Positions 26,401-35,982 are shown, counted from the stretch's first letter. The stretch is 64,000 nt of DNA from Dyadobacter sp. LHD-138 (GCF_030929615.1 NZ_JAVFVU010000032.1:1-64000), one strand, 5' to 3'. Numbers and translations are program-made. Notes: generated by a model from the sequence alone, not told the origin.

Positions 26401-26622
26401 GCTTCTTACCTCCGCTTAAAGAACCTATACCTTTCCTATGCATTTAACGAGAAAATCCTGAGCAAAATCAAGTCAAAGGGATTAACGGTTTATGTTTCAG
26501 GGGACAATTTGATAACCTGGACGAAATATGAAGGAAATGATCCGGAACGTGCGGGTTCCGGCAGGTTTGCTCAGTTTCCGCAATTGAAGATCTTCACCGC
26601 CGGGTTAAGTGTTAAGTTCTAA
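23455..26622 (+). CDS. SusC/RagA-type TonB-dependent outer-membrane transporter
   Basis: A 1055-residue outer-membrane protein. ATG at 23455 is preferred to an in-frame GTG at 23449. The N-terminus is long and basic before the signal hydrophobic stretch (FSKVLVAILLISCHAAFAQ, about residues 40-60), so an unusually long signal sequence is present. A carboxypeptidase-regulatory-like domain follows (QVSGTVFDNSGTPLPGASV), then the plug with SEVVVVGYGTR near residue 140, SVTVLKDAASASIYGARAANG, and the barrel. There is no STN domain. It pairs with the SusD gene 42 bases downstream. Ligand unknown; the divergent AraC gene suggests inducer-controlled expression. Confidence 0.93.
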   Translation: MNQFYKSGTWTDRARIKIWHQIGRSGVHLVQTALSASLLWKFSKVLVAILLISCHAAFAQSRQVSGTVFDNSGTPLPGASVQLKSTTTGTITDSNGKYTVQAKDDATLVFSYIGYIKQEALVGTKTTIDVTLKLEESSLSEVVVVGYGTRTKANLSGSVTTVTGKELTERPVPNVQNLLQGRVSGLDVIQSTGEPGRDDAAYQLRGFGSFGASNAPLILVDGIIGTIKNLSPQDIESVTVLKDAASASIYGARAANGVILITTKKGKAGSSEIEYTGSYGISQATRNPDLITNSVQYMEMYNSARARSGQTPLYTQAQIDLYKSNPNSDQYPNFNWLDYVLDKGPIQNHHLGFSGGNEKTLYNISFNYLDQESITKGYLYNRYNGLVDFSSQVHKKVRVGTNLNLSYQNAKAPWLVNDDLLLLAYASAPTFRPFLPDGSGRVTNRDFVGNGAGNRSVEEVYATGGQFTKTYNVNAQAFVEIEILKGLKWLNKAGVTFYNDQLKNRQFGSPSFAYQPDASGKYVQVANGNPTFFGLLQREERSITKTFFSTLNYNKQFGTNHTLGLLAGFEQQENLTERLSGNRFDFPNTTIMVLDGSGANNQSTAGSASEWALRSMFGRVNYDYKGKYFLEGNIRRDGTSRVSSRWGTFGGGSAAWRISEEGFIKNSLSWVDNLKLRASYGVLGNQEINVGVADRLNLSGNYPYQDILSLTAYPYTTLSSGAQLTRLVTPDLRWEKTAMLDFGLDIDIFRGLFGATIDWYKRNTTDILSTRADLPSSVGLSAPIVNAGGMQNKGIEVELRHRKSFGDFNYGVSVLFHKYNNKVTKLLAPTLGTIEIGQPYNNFFVYDWIGVFQSQEEINSSPKQPSSGTLKPGDLKIRDVDGNGTVGPEDRIRISRFPKYNYSFSLNAGWKGFNLTAFFQGVQGINTQVNGWGYEPFQQGSAPPKRFLDAWSPTNPSNTIPATYLTGYAGVSGYTSTYFIQDASYLRLKNLYLSYAFNEKILSKIKSKGLTVYVSGDNLITWTKYEGNDPERAGSGRFAQFPQLKIFTAGLSVKF

Positions 26623-26664
26623 TCATGTGAATCTGATTCGCGTAAAAATTAAACAGTTGAAAAA

Positions 26665-28194
26665 ATGAACTTCAGACATAAATATATCTTTTCTGCACTG
26701 CTGGCCTCTTTAGTGCTTGGTAGTACAAGCTCCTGTGATGACAGCTTTTTGGACAGAAATCCGCTTCACGCAATATCCGGTGCAACTTTCTGGAAAACGC
26801 AGACGGATGTGGAAATGGCACTTGTTGGTGTTTACCGCCGATTGCAGAGTAATCTTTTTGGACTTCGCCGGGCTCACCTGGATGGTTATTCGGATAATGC
26901 TTATGACAGGCATCAGCAAATAGGTTTCCAGAATCTCACAATCGGCATTACTAATCCTTCTAACGTGCCCACTGTACTGTACAATGATCCCTACGCAGGT
27001 ATCGCTGCCTGTAACTATTTTCTTGAGAATGTTGGAAGCGTGACTACGGTACCTCAGGCAACGGCGGATATTTACGTCGCTGAGGCTCGCTTTCTCAGGG
27101 CCATGTTTTATTTTGAACTCGTTCAGTTTTTTGGAGATGTTATTCTTTACAAAACAGCCCCCAAAACCGCCGAAGATGCTAAGATTGCCAAAAGCCCCAA
27201 AGCTGATGTACTAGCCTTTGTCGTTGAAGACCTGGACTATGCCATCTCAAAGCTGCCGGCAACGGCATATGCGGGACATGCTGTTAAGGCAAGTGCTCAA
27301 ATGTTGAAGGCCAGGATAAGGTTGTATCAGAAAAATTGGGCCGATGCAGCAGCGCTGACCGGTGCAATTATAAGCGCCAATACATTTTCCATCTATCAGG
27401 GAGGCTATGCCAACTTGTTCCTGCAGACAACCCAGCAAGGTAACCCGGAAATCATTTTCTCAACCAAGTATCTTGCTCCCAATAATCCGCAGGGAGGTGA
27501 AGGCATGCTGGTTGAAATCGGCTGGTACGGTGGCAATCAACCCTACAAAAATCTTGTAGATGAGTATGAGACGACGAGTGGTAAAATGATAACGGATGCA
27601 TCTTCGGGTTTCGACCCTGCCAATCCATATGATAAAAGAGACCCCAGGTTAAAGATGACCATTCTCGTACCGGGTGATAAATACGTAAATCCCGATGGTT
27701 CCACGTTTGTAACGACCGACCCTGTTTTGACCGGGTTTACCCAAAAGAAGTACATGGATACTTCCAAGCTGCCCTGGGATAGGTCTAAAATTACGGTTAC
27801 AGACATGAACATTGTTCACATGCGTTATGCGGAGGTCCTCTTGGCGTATGCCGAAGCTAAAAATGAGGTTTCCGGTCCTGATGCGTCGATATACGAAGCG
27901 CTTGACAAGATCCGTTCCCGGACCGGCGTAAACATGCCGCCTGTGGACCAGACCCTTTATAATTCAAAAGACCTATTGCGAGAGTTTATTCGCCATGAAA
28001 GGAGAATTGAGCTGGCCATGGAGGGACATCGTTATTTTGATCTGAAACGCTGGGGAATCATGGCTGCAAAATTAGCCGGAGTGAAAAACCCTGCGGGCGT
28101 AACGTTGTCTTTCGGGGAAAAGAACAATGTTCTCCCTTTCCCCCAAGCGGAGGTCGACAAGAATAAGAGTTTGATCCAAAACGAAGGTTATTAA
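26665..28194 (+). CDS. SusD/RagB-type outer-membrane lipoprotein
   Basis: A 509-residue lipoprotein with Cys24 in STSSC and the SusD start DDSFLDRNPLHAISG. The helical scaffold shows EARFLRAMFYFELVQFFGDV near residues 135-155. The C-terminal RYAEVLLAYAEAKNE and RHERRIELAMEGHRYFDLKRWG blocks are standard for the family. It forms the surface lid of the transporter encoded just upstream. No enzyme gene follows: a perfect hairpin terminator at 28202-28235 closes the two-gene unit, so the compound taken up must be processed by enzymes encoded elsewhere. Confidence 0.93.
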   Translation: MNFRHKYIFSALLASLVLGSTSSCDDSFLDRNPLHAISGATFWKTQTDVEMALVGVYRRLQSNLFGLRRAHLDGYSDNAYDRHQQIGFQNLTIGITNPSNVPTVLYNDPYAGIAACNYFLENVGSVTTVPQATADIYVAEARFLRAMFYFELVQFFGDVILYKTAPKTAEDAKIAKSPKADVLAFVVEDLDYAISKLPATAYAGHAVKASAQMLKARIRLYQKNWADAAALTGAIISANTFSIYQGGYANLFLQTTQQGNPEIIFSTKYLAPNNPQGGEGMLVEIGWYGGNQPYKNLVDEYETTSGKMITDASSGFDPANPYDKRDPRLKMTILVPGDKYVNPDGSTFVTTDPVLTGFTQKKYMDTSKLPWDRSKITVTDMNIVHMRYAEVLLAYAEAKNEVSGPDASIYEALDKIRSRTGVNMPPVDQTLYNSKDLLREFIRHERRIELAMEGHRYFDLKRWGIMAAKLAGVKNPAGVTLSFGEKNNVLPFPQAEVDKNKSLIQNEGY

Positions 28195-28201
28195 AATAGA
28201 G

Positions 28202-28235
28202 ATTTGAATTGAGCCGCCTACGGCTCAATTCAAAT
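28202..28235 (+). terminator. Perfect hairpin closing the susCD unit
   Basis: A 15-base stem (28202-28216 pairing with 28221-28235) with a 4-base loop CCTA, beginning 7 bases after the SusD stop. There is no long T-run, but the arms are A/T-rich at the base and G/C-rich at the tip. It probably terminates or stabilises the susCD message. Confidence 0.65.
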
Positions 28236-28830
28236 TTATGCTGCCAGGTCGCGCAGCAATCTCCGGACAGCACATTTGGTTTTATCTTTCAGTGCTTTTC
28301 TTACGCGCGACTTTTCCTGATTTACAGAATTTTAGTTACGTCAAAGACGCACGCCCCGGCCAACCTGAACCGAGGCTTAATGTTTATGTCGTCAACGCGA
28401 TAAACGCTGTGGGGAAGGAGCGCCTCGGAACTTTCCTTTGCAGGTTTTTATCTTTCTTTGTGCATCATGACATGCAAAAATGTGAGCCGCTTCCGGGAGC
28501 CATCTCAATCACAAATAAACACCTCCGTAAGACCTTTGTTTTGCGTTTCCTACTCGCTTTGTCTAGCGGCCAACCTAATGGCAAACAGTATAAATCGGGT
28601 ATTGCTTCTTTAATATTTATTTCCAATGCATGATGATCCGTAAGGCAGCTCACGAAACAGAGGTCGCGGTCTGAATATTATTGGCTGAAAGCAATTGCGA
28701 ATGTTTTAAGATCAGGAATTTTGTCTTGAAATCGAGGCGGAAATCTACTTTTATTCGATATGCATATTTAAAGAGAAATCATAATTTTAGATTGTTATTT
28801 CATTTTTGTCAAAATTTGTTTTGAAGCCTG
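28236..28830. other. 595-base stretch without a recognised gene
   Basis: Reading frames of up to about 130 codons exist on both strands (for example 28238-28633 on + and 28465-28653 on -), but none starts or reads like a known domain. The other frames on both strands are broken by stops. It may be decayed coding DNA. The last 100 bases, before the sigma factor gene, are AT-rich and may hold its promoter, though no exact TAnnTTTG is present. Confidence 0.4.
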
Positions 28831-29457
28831 ATGCACTTTATAGAGAAGCAATATTTAGCTGACCATGAGCTTACTGCGCATTTTTTCAAAAATGATGAAA
28901 AGGCGTTCAATGAGATTTATAATCGTTATTGGCAACGGTTGTACGTTTTTGCGCTGAGTAAGCTCGACGATGAGGCAAACGCAGAAGAAGTGATCCAGAA
29001 TGTTTTTATTGACCTTTGGCAAAAAGGCAAGACGGATCAGATTGAAAACCTGTCTGCTTATCTGTACAGGGCTGTTAAGAATAAATGTATTGATCAGATC
29101 AGACAGCGGCTTGTTCGCGGCCGGTACGAGGAAATAGTACTTCAGACCCGCGATGAAGAGGATCCAGGTACTGAGGAATTGCTGGCATTCCAGGAATTGA
29201 AAGCTGTACTTAACATGGCCATGAATAGCCTTCCTGAAAAAACAAGGGAAATATTCAGGCTCAGTCGGATGGAATATCTTTCGGTTCGGGAAGTTTCAGT
29301 GGCGCTTTCCATTCCTGAGCGTACGGTTGAATACCATCTTGCTCAGGCGTTGAAAATGATGCGGGTTTATCTACGGGATTTTATAGTGCTTCTTGTGTTA
29401 TTTCAATCCCAATTGGTTTTGGATTTTAAATATGAATTTTTCGTGAATAATTTATAA
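28831..29457 (+). CDS. ECF sigma factor (SusC/FecR-type)
   Basis: A 208-residue sigma-70-family protein. Region 2 spans about residues 20-90 (FNEIYNRYWQRLYVFALSK and EEVIQNVFIDLWQ, ending YLYRAVKNKCID). Region 4 spans about residues 130-185 (LPEKTREIFRLSRMEYLSV, then the recognition helix SIPERTVEYHLAQAL). This is the Bacteroidota class that directs SusCD loci. The anti-sigma FecR gene follows after about 106 bases, then an STN-type SusC gene. The C-terminus carries a hydrophobic tail (FIVLLVLFQSQLV) typical of this class. It most likely activates its own cassette through 41221. Confidence 0.93.
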   Translation: MHFIEKQYLADHELTAHFFKNDEKAFNEIYNRYWQRLYVFALSKLDDEANAEEVIQNVFIDLWQKGKTDQIENLSAYLYRAVKNKCIDQIRQRLVRGRYEEIVLQTRDEEDPGTEELLAFQELKAVLNMAMNSLPEKTREIFRLSRMEYLSVREVSVALSIPERTVEYHLAQALKMMRVYLRDFIVLLVLFQSQLVLDFKYEFFVNNL

Positions 29458-29563
29458 ATAATATATTTTAGATATAACTTTTAGAAGAACTTAACATTTC
29501 TATTGCGGTTTGCCTTCTTGTAAACCGACTTATTTACAGAAGTCCGATAATAATCCTTTGCAA

Positions 29564-30595
29564 ATGAAGAGAGCTAATCCGGGTTTTTCAAAGTTACTTA
29601 AGCGTTACCGTCAAGGCGAGTGCTCTGAAGAAGAAAAGATTATTGTGGATCAGTGGTTTAATTCCATCCACCATGAAATTGCCGATAAACCGATGAACGA
29701 AACCCGCGACGTGATCATGGCGCGTATGTGGGCTAATATTCAATCGGCTAATCAGGACGAACCGGAAATATTGCCATTGGCGGAATCGCGAAAATGGTGG
29801 CAAATGTGGCCCGCCCGAATTGCAGCGGCTTGTTTGTTTGTCGTGATCGGTTTTGCGGCATATGAGTCGGTATTCAAAAAAGGGCTCGATGCAACTTTTG
29901 TGGCGGGACGTGATATTTCGAGGTTGACCAAAATGGCAAACAACGGAGCATCAGTGAAATCGGTCACTTTACCCGATCAAAGTATCGTCATGCTCGATCC
30001 CGGAAGTTCTGTTTACTATGATGCCGATTTTGGATTGACAAAACGGGAAGTTGTACTGAAAGGATCCGGATTTTTTCAGGTCAGCCACAACAAGCAAAAG
30101 CCGTTTCTAGTCTTTGCCGGAAACATTGTGACCCGGGTCGTCGGAACAAGTTTTGCAATCCGCAACGACATGAAAAATCTGGAAGTCGCTGTATTAACGG
30201 GAAAAGTGATTGTTGAAAAAGCGGGAACGACAGCTTCACAAAATGAAGGTGTAATGCTAACGCCAAACCAAAAAGTAACCTATGATCAGGAAAAAGACCA
30301 TTTCGTCACAGGCCTGGTGAATGAGCCAGTTTTGGTAGAAACAAAATCCGGTGCTGCGCCTGTTGCGACATTCAACTTTGATGATGTACCGCTAAGCGAT
30401 GTAGCCCGTATTCTGGAAGCATCCTACGGTATCGAAATCGTCATCAAAAATGAACAGATAAAAAGCTGTCCGGTAAAGGCGGATCTTGGCCAACATCCTT
30501 TGTATACAAAACTGGATATCATCTGCGCGGCACTCAAATCCCATTACGATGTAAAAGGAACAACCATTATCATTACTGGTGGACAATGTGAATAA
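29564..30595 (+). CDS. FecR-type anti-sigma factor
   Basis: A 343-residue single-pass membrane protein. ATG at 29564 is chosen over TTG at 29510; it gives MKRANPGFSKLLKRYRQGE, the usual start of the sigma-binding cytoplasmic domain. A membrane helix (ARIAAACLFVVIGFAAYES) is near residues 80-98. The FecR domain follows (VTLPDQSIVMLDPGSSVYY and VTRVVGTSFAIR). The last 75 residues match the DUF4974 type (FDDVPLSDVARILEASYG, LGQHPLYTKLDIICAAL), which contacts the STN domain of the partner SusC. It holds the sigma factor until the transporter senses ligand. Confidence 0.92.
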   Translation: MKRANPGFSKLLKRYRQGECSEEEKIIVDQWFNSIHHEIADKPMNETRDVIMARMWANIQSANQDEPEILPLAESRKWWQMWPARIAAACLFVVIGFAAYESVFKKGLDATFVAGRDISRLTKMANNGASVKSVTLPDQSIVMLDPGSSVYYDADFGLTKREVVLKGSGFFQVSHNKQKPFLVFAGNIVTRVVGTSFAIRNDMKNLEVAVLTGKVIVEKAGTTASQNEGVMLTPNQKVTYDQEKDHFVTGLVNEPVLVETKSGAAPVATFNFDDVPLSDVARILEASYGIEIVIKNEQIKSCPVKADLGQHPLYTKLDIICAALKSHYDVKGTTIIITGGQCE

Positions 30596-30769
30596 AACCT
30601 AATCATGAACGCACTGACATATGACTAAACCTAAATCTTTACTGCTTCTCTGATACCGGTGCGCTCCGGTTCTTTTAATTACCTGTTTGACTTTCGGATT
30701 TCGAATCGTTGATTTTCAACGTACAGGAAAGTTATTGTCCATTTTTTTCAGAGTCTAAAAAATAAGGGA

Positions 30770-33700
30770 ATGAAAAAACATCTAAAAAGTTTAGGGGTGG
30801 CCTATACCGCAATGAGGCTTTTATTAGTTCAGCTACTCATCCTCTCCTTTGTTGTCAGTAACAGTTTTGCCAATGAAATTTTTGCACAAGACCTGCTTCA
30901 GCAAAAAGTAACGCTTAATGTAAAACAGAAAGAAATCAAGGAAGTTTTGTCGGCTCTGGAAGATAAGGTCGGGGTGAAATTTGTGTACAGTTCGAGAACG
31001 CTGAGCCAACGCAAAGTGACCCTGAATATCGCCAATAAACCGTTGCTCGAAGTGCTGGAAGAACTATTTAAGCCCACTAAAATAAGTAGTAAAATAATTG
31101 CGGGACAGATTGTTATCAATATAGAATCATCTTTTCCGGATCCGGCTATACATGTTTCTCCGGAAGGGAAATTGAGTGAAAAAACAGTCACAGGTGCTGT
31201 CCGGGATGAAAAAGATGAGCTGCTTCCGGGTGTCAGTGTCGTTATCAAGAATACACAACGCGGAACCGTGACCGATAGCGAGGGTAAATATAGCCTGACA
31301 ATTCCCGATGGAGATTCAGTACTGGTTTTTTCCTTTGTCGGCTATTTACCGCGGGAAATGGCAATTGGCAACCAGTCAACACTAGATGTGTCGCTAAAAC
31401 CGGACATAAAAGCCCTGGAAGAAGTAGTGGTGGTGGGCTATGGTACGCAAAAAATCGCTAATGTAACGGGCTCGGTAGCCTCCATAAGCAGTAAGGATGT
31501 GAAAAGTATCCCAACCTCCAACCTTGTGACCGGACTTGCAGGAAAACTTCCCGGACTTCGGGTCACTCAGAGTTCGAGCGAACCCGGTTCTTATAATACA
31601 AGATTTGATATCCGGGGTTTTGGTAATCCGTTGATCGTGGTCGACGGACTGGTCATGGATGCCATCAATTTTGCAAGGATCAATCCGAATGATGTGGCAG
31701 AAATTACCGTATTGAAAGACGCCTCAGCGGCGATTTATGGTGTAAAAGCGGCAAATGGGGTAATTCTGGTTACGACCAAAAAGGGGGAAATTGGCAAACC
31801 CAAGGTCAGTTATTCGGGTTATTATCAGATTAACAAAGTGACCAACACACCCCGGCCATACACCGGTTACGAATTTGCGGTAATCAGCACTGAGAATGAA
31901 ATAAATACGGGCAGGGCACCGGGATCAACGACTTTTTCGAAGGATGACCTTGAAAAATACCGCGATGGGACCTATCCCAGTACAGATTGGTACGGGCTTG
32001 TGATGAGAAACCAGACGCCCATGAAAAATCATACGATAAGTGTCTCAGGCGGGAGTGAGCGGATTAAATACTTTACTTCAATGGGGTTACTTGACGAAAT
32101 GGGTTTATGGAAAAGTGGCGACCTGAATTACAAAAAATACAATATCCGCTCCAATGTTACTGGTCAGATTACGGATGACCTCGAAGCCATAGTGAGCATA
32201 GATGCCCTGCTTGACAATAAAAATGAACCCGGGGCGCCGGCCTATGTAGATGGTGGAATTGGCGGAACATATTTTTCGCTCTTCATGCAAAACCCTACGG
32301 TCCCCGTATTTGCCAATAACAATCCCGATTACCTCAGTGACACGTTCGATGGGCAGCATCCGCTGGCAATCACGAACTCAAGTATTGGGGGCTACACTAA
32401 AACCAAGAACAAAACATTTCAGGGGAGCTTTTCGCTGAATTATAAAATACCGGTAATCAAGGGTTTAAGTGCCAAGTTTATGTATGGTTATTACAATCAG
32501 GATCGGTTCATGAAATCATGGAAACCCAAATTTCTGATGTACACCTACGCAAAGGAAACAGACACGTATACCAATTCAAGTACGAAAAACAATCCGTCTA
32601 ATATGTCGGAAGACTACGCGACTTTCCAGCGCACAACCCTTTTGGGACAAATGACCTACAATACCGTTCTCGCAAAAAAACACGGTATCAAGGCCGCGCT
32701 GGTATTTGAGGAACGGCGTGAGCAGTCAGACAATATGTTTGCAAAGAAAGAATTTGACCTGAATGTCGACCAGCTTTTTGCAGGATTATCGAAGAATGCC
32801 GTCGTTAATTCAACGAATATTTTCCAGAATGATAACCAGAATGTGATCGGAAGAATTAACTACGATTTCATGTCCAAATATCTTTTCGAATTCGGATTTA
32901 ATTACGGAGGATCGTCCAAATTTCCAAGTAAGAAACGTTGGGGCTTTTTCCCTTATGCATCCGGGGGATGGCGGATCTCTGATGAAAATTTTTTCAAAAA
33001 TCTGCTTCCCTCCGTTTCAAACTTGAAACTGAGAGGCTCATGGGGCGAAATGGGTGATGATGGCGCTTCGTCATTCCAGTTTTTGACAGGCTATACTTAT
33101 CCAAACGGAAATTACTACTTCAACGACGGAATTGTTTCAGGACTGGGTTTCAGAGGTATTCCCAACCCGAATATCACCTGGTATACGGTTACTTCGAAAA
33201 ATATCGGTGTCGATCTGGACGTAAACAACGGGATGATCAATATGTCACTCGACTTGTTTCAGCGTGACCGCTCGGGTCTCTTGGGAACCCGTGTGCTGAC
33301 GATTCCCGGAACTGTCGGCGCGAACCTGCCCCAGGAAAATCTGAACAAAGACATGAAACGGGGTTTCGAACTCGTTATCGGTCATTCGAAAAGAAGCGGT
33401 AACCTTAAATATTCGATATCGGCAAACGTAACGTATACACGAGGTCGTTCTTCTTATATTGAAAGAGTTCCTGATGCCAATTCGTACCTGAACTGGCGGA
33501 ACAATATGACCAACAGATGGGATAACCTGACATGGGGCTATAAATATCTGGGCCAATTTCAGACGCAGGAAGAAATCTTCAGCGCACCATTACAGGATAA
33601 TCAGGGAAACAAAACAATGCGTCCGGGAGACCTGAAATACGAAGACGTCAACAAGGATGGTATTATCAGTGATCTGGATGTTGTTCCGATCGGAAGAGGG

Positions 33701-34204
33701 AATATTCCCGATATTAACTTCGGTATCAGTGGCTCTGTAAGCTACAAACAGTTCGATGCAAACGTCCTTTTTCAGGGCGCCTCCAACTATAATTACAACT
33801 TTCAGGGGCCGGGCACCTGGTACATGGGCGGGCCTCTGACCTGGGCAGGACGCAACGGGCTCAGCTACTTTACGGACCGCTGGCATCACGAAGACCTGTA
33901 TGACGTCAATAGTCCGTGGGTGCCAGGCAAATTTCCTTCGACCGGATATCCGGCTTCAAACAAATGGAATTCGTCCTTTTGGCTGCAAAGCGCACGATAT
34001 ATGCGTTTGAAAAGCCTGGAATTAGGCTATACATTCAGTCCGTCTGTTCTTAACAGGATCGGTGCGCAAAACATTAGGATATACGTCAGTGGCTTTAATC
34101 TGTTCACCTGGACAAAATTGAAGTTTGTTGACCCGGAACGCGGAACCGAACTGACTTACCCGATCACGAAAAATTACAATTTGGGGATTAACATTACTTT
34201 CTGA
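30770..34204 (+). CDS. SusC-type transporter with STN signalling domain
   Basis: A 1144-residue outer-membrane protein. The signal peptide ends near residue 40 (FAQD). An STN (secretin/TonB N-terminal) domain occupies about residues 45-115 (VTLNVKQKEIKEVLSALE, VKFVYSSRTL, LEVLEELF) and is the part that talks to FecR. A carboxypeptidase-regulatory-like domain (about 140-210), the plug beginning EEVVVVGYGTQ at residue 218 and the barrel follow. It is thus both importer and ligand sensor. It lies 174 bases after FecR and 8 bases before the SusD gene. The ligand is unknown; downstream genes suggest a sugar or polyol derivative that is oxidised and epimerised. Confidence 0.94.
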   Translation: MKKHLKSLGVAYTAMRLLLVQLLILSFVVSNSFANEIFAQDLLQQKVTLNVKQKEIKEVLSALEDKVGVKFVYSSRTLSQRKVTLNIANKPLLEVLEELFKPTKISSKIIAGQIVINIESSFPDPAIHVSPEGKLSEKTVTGAVRDEKDELLPGVSVVIKNTQRGTVTDSEGKYSLTIPDGDSVLVFSFVGYLPREMAIGNQSTLDVSLKPDIKALEEVVVVGYGTQKIANVTGSVASISSKDVKSIPTSNLVTGLAGKLPGLRVTQSSSEPGSYNTRFDIRGFGNPLIVVDGLVMDAINFARINPNDVAEITVLKDASAAIYGVKAANGVILVTTKKGEIGKPKVSYSGYYQINKVTNTPRPYTGYEFAVISTENEINTGRAPGSTTFSKDDLEKYRDGTYPSTDWYGLVMRNQTPMKNHTISVSGGSERIKYFTSMGLLDEMGLWKSGDLNYKKYNIRSNVTGQITDDLEAIVSIDALLDNKNEPGAPAYVDGGIGGTYFSLFMQNPTVPVFANNNPDYLSDTFDGQHPLAITNSSIGGYTKTKNKTFQGSFSLNYKIPVIKGLSAKFMYGYYNQDRFMKSWKPKFLMYTYAKETDTYTNSSTKNNPSNMSEDYATFQRTTLLGQMTYNTVLAKKHGIKAALVFEERREQSDNMFAKKEFDLNVDQLFAGLSKNAVVNSTNIFQNDNQNVIGRINYDFMSKYLFEFGFNYGGSSKFPSKKRWGFFPYASGGWRISDENFFKNLLPSVSNLKLRGSWGEMGDDGASSFQFLTGYTYPNGNYYFNDGIVSGLGFRGIPNPNITWYTVTSKNIGVDLDVNNGMINMSLDLFQRDRSGLLGTRVLTIPGTVGANLPQENLNKDMKRGFELVIGHSKRSGNLKYSISANVTYTRGRSSYIERVPDANSYLNWRNNMTNRWDNLTWGYKYLGQFQTQEEIFSAPLQDNQGNKTMRPGDLKYEDVNKDGIISDLDVVPIGRGNIPDINFGISGSVSYKQFDANVLFQGASNYNYNFQGPGTWYMGGPLTWAGRNGLSYFTDRWHHEDLYDVNSPWVPGKFPSTGYPASNKWNSSFWLQSARYMRLKSLELGYTFSPSVLNRIGAQNIRIYVSGFNLFTWTKLKFVDPERGTELTYPITKNYNLGINITF

Positions 34205-34212
34205 GAAATAGT

Positions 34213-35982
34213 ATGAAAACTAAACTATTACACATCTTATCGGCCTTGTTGTTTGGAACGCTGATGAATTCATGCAACGATAAAAGGCTGGATATTAAAC
34301 CGCTGGATATACTTTCCAATGAACAGGTTTTTCAGAGCGAAGCGGCCATCACGGCTTACATGGCCAGCCTTTACACGGCCATGCCGATGGAAGATTTCAA
34401 TTTCGGCGGTTTTGCCAGTAACACAGACGAAGCGGGCATTGGAATGACTTTGGCAAACAGTGTGCGAGGTGGAACGAGTACGCAGTGGTGGGGATATGGT
34501 AATGTACGGAATGTGAATAATTTACTGGAAAATCTTCCGGCGGCCAAAATAGGTGAAACGCTGAAAAAAACGCTGACCGGAGAAGCTAAATTTATTCGTG
34601 CCTACTATTATCTTGCCATGGTTAAACGATATGGTGGCATCCCGATCATAAAGGAAGTGCAGAATTACACAGGAGATAATATTTCGGAACTTCAGGTGTC
34701 AAGAAATACAGAAAAAGAAGTGTACGATTTCATAGCGGGCGATCTGGATGAAGCTGCGTCGCTACTTCCTGAAACGAATGCAAAAGGGCGGGTTGGGAAA
34801 TATGCCGCGCTGGCCCTGAAATCCCGGGCGATGCTTTATGCGGCCTCGTCGGCTAAGTATGGTCATGTGTTGTTGAACGGTGTATTGGGAATTCCTGCCG
34901 CCGATGCACCCAAATATTGGCAGGTTTCTATGGATGCGGCAAGGGCAGTAATTGCTTCAAACAAATACGTTTTGTATGATAAGGTGCCCAATAAACAAAC
35001 AAATTTTGAGCAGCTTTTTCTGGACCGCGACAATCCTGAATCAATTTTGTCCCGTTTTTTCTCATATCCTGATAAGACGCACAACTACGATCGCAATGTC
35101 ATTCCATTCGGTATCCGGGGCCCGGATGGCTATGGATCAGGAACCGGCCCGACCCTGGAACTTGTCGAACAATACGAATACACGGACGGATCTCCCGGAA
35201 TTATCAAAATTGGTACACCTGAAAATCCGGTTTATTATACCAATCCAACCGATCTGTTCAAAGATTTTGACCCGAGAATGCGCGCAACGGTCATTGTACC
35301 CTTCGACGAATGGAAGGGAAGTGTGATCGATGTGCAGGCGGGAATTTATGACCAGGGGAAAAAGTGGGAAAGTGGTGACTATACTGCGTTGTATAATTTA
35401 GCAACCCACAAGCCAGACAACGCCAACGGAACCCTTCATATTGTAGGACTGAGTGGTTTCGGGACTGTCGGTTCCGAGAAATCGGCCTCTGGTTTTTATG
35501 TAAAAAAATACATGGACCCGAGCCTCGAAAGATCAAGGGTACGAACACTCGGCTCTTCGCAGCCGTGGGTTGAGCTTCGCTACGCGGAAGTCCTCCTGAA
35601 TTATGCAGAGGCTGCCATGGAGCTTGGAAATGTGGCTGAGGCAAGGGATAAGGTTAACCTGATACGTGCCAGGGCTGGCATTGTTACGCTGAAAGATGCT
35701 GACGTTACGATTGAAAAAGTACGTCACGAACGCCTTGTGGAACTCGCATTCGAGAACCACCGGTGGTGGGATTACAGAAGATGGAGGTTGTCGGACAAAT
35801 TATTCAACAATACCAAGCCTACGGCATTAAAACCATATTATGACGTGGATAAAAAAGCGTATAGGTTTGAAAGGTCAGTAAGCATTTCTTATAAAACTTT
35901 CGGTGTAGAGGTTTACTATGAGCGCATCGATCCTGCGGAATTGGCAAAAAATCCGAAACTGGTGCAGAATCCCAACTACTAA
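34213..35982 (+). CDS. SusD/RagB-type outer-membrane lipoprotein
   Basis: A 589-residue lipoprotein with Cys21 (LMNSC) and the start NDKRLDIKPLDILSNEQVF. The core has EAKFIRAYYYLAMVKRYGGIP near residues 125-145. The C-terminal part has ELRYAEVLLNYAEAAME, VNLIRARAGI and RHERLVELAFENHRWWDYRRW. It is the longest SusD in the window, with extra loops between about residues 270 and 420 that could widen the ligand site. It partners the STN-SusC 8 bases upstream, and a DUF3823 lipoprotein gene follows after 19 bases. Confidence 0.93.
   Translation: MKTKLLHILSALLFGTLMNSCNDKRLDIKPLDILSNEQVFQSEAAITAYMASLYTAMPMEDFNFGGFASNTDEAGIGMTLANSVRGGTSTQWWGYGNVRNVNNLLENLPAAKIGETLKKTLTGEAKFIRAYYYLAMVKRYGGIPIIKEVQNYTGDNISELQVSRNTEKEVYDFIAGDLDEAASLLPETNAKGRVGKYAALALKSRAMLYAASSAKYGHVLLNGVLGIPAADAPKYWQVSMDAARAVIASNKYVLYDKVPNKQTNFEQLFLDRDNPESILSRFFSYPDKTHNYDRNVIPFGIRGPDGYGSGTGPTLELVEQYEYTDGSPGIIKIGTPENPVYYTNPTDLFKDFDPRMRATVIVPFDEWKGSVIDVQAGIYDQGKKWESGDYTALYNLATHKPDNANGTLHIVGLSGFGTVGSEKSASGFYVKKYMDPSLERSRVRTLGSSQPWVELRYAEVLLNYAEAAMELGNVAEARDKVNLIRARAGIVTLKDADVTIEKVRHERLVELAFENHRWWDYRRWRLSDKLFNNTKPTALKPYYDVDKKAYRFERSVSISYKTFGVEVYYERIDPAELAKNPKLVQNPNY

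Noticed and set aside
28238..28633. 131-codon plus-strand frame after the susCD terminator
   Set aside because: Starts within a few bases of the hairpin, no domain, composition not protein-like; kept only as part of a gene-free region.
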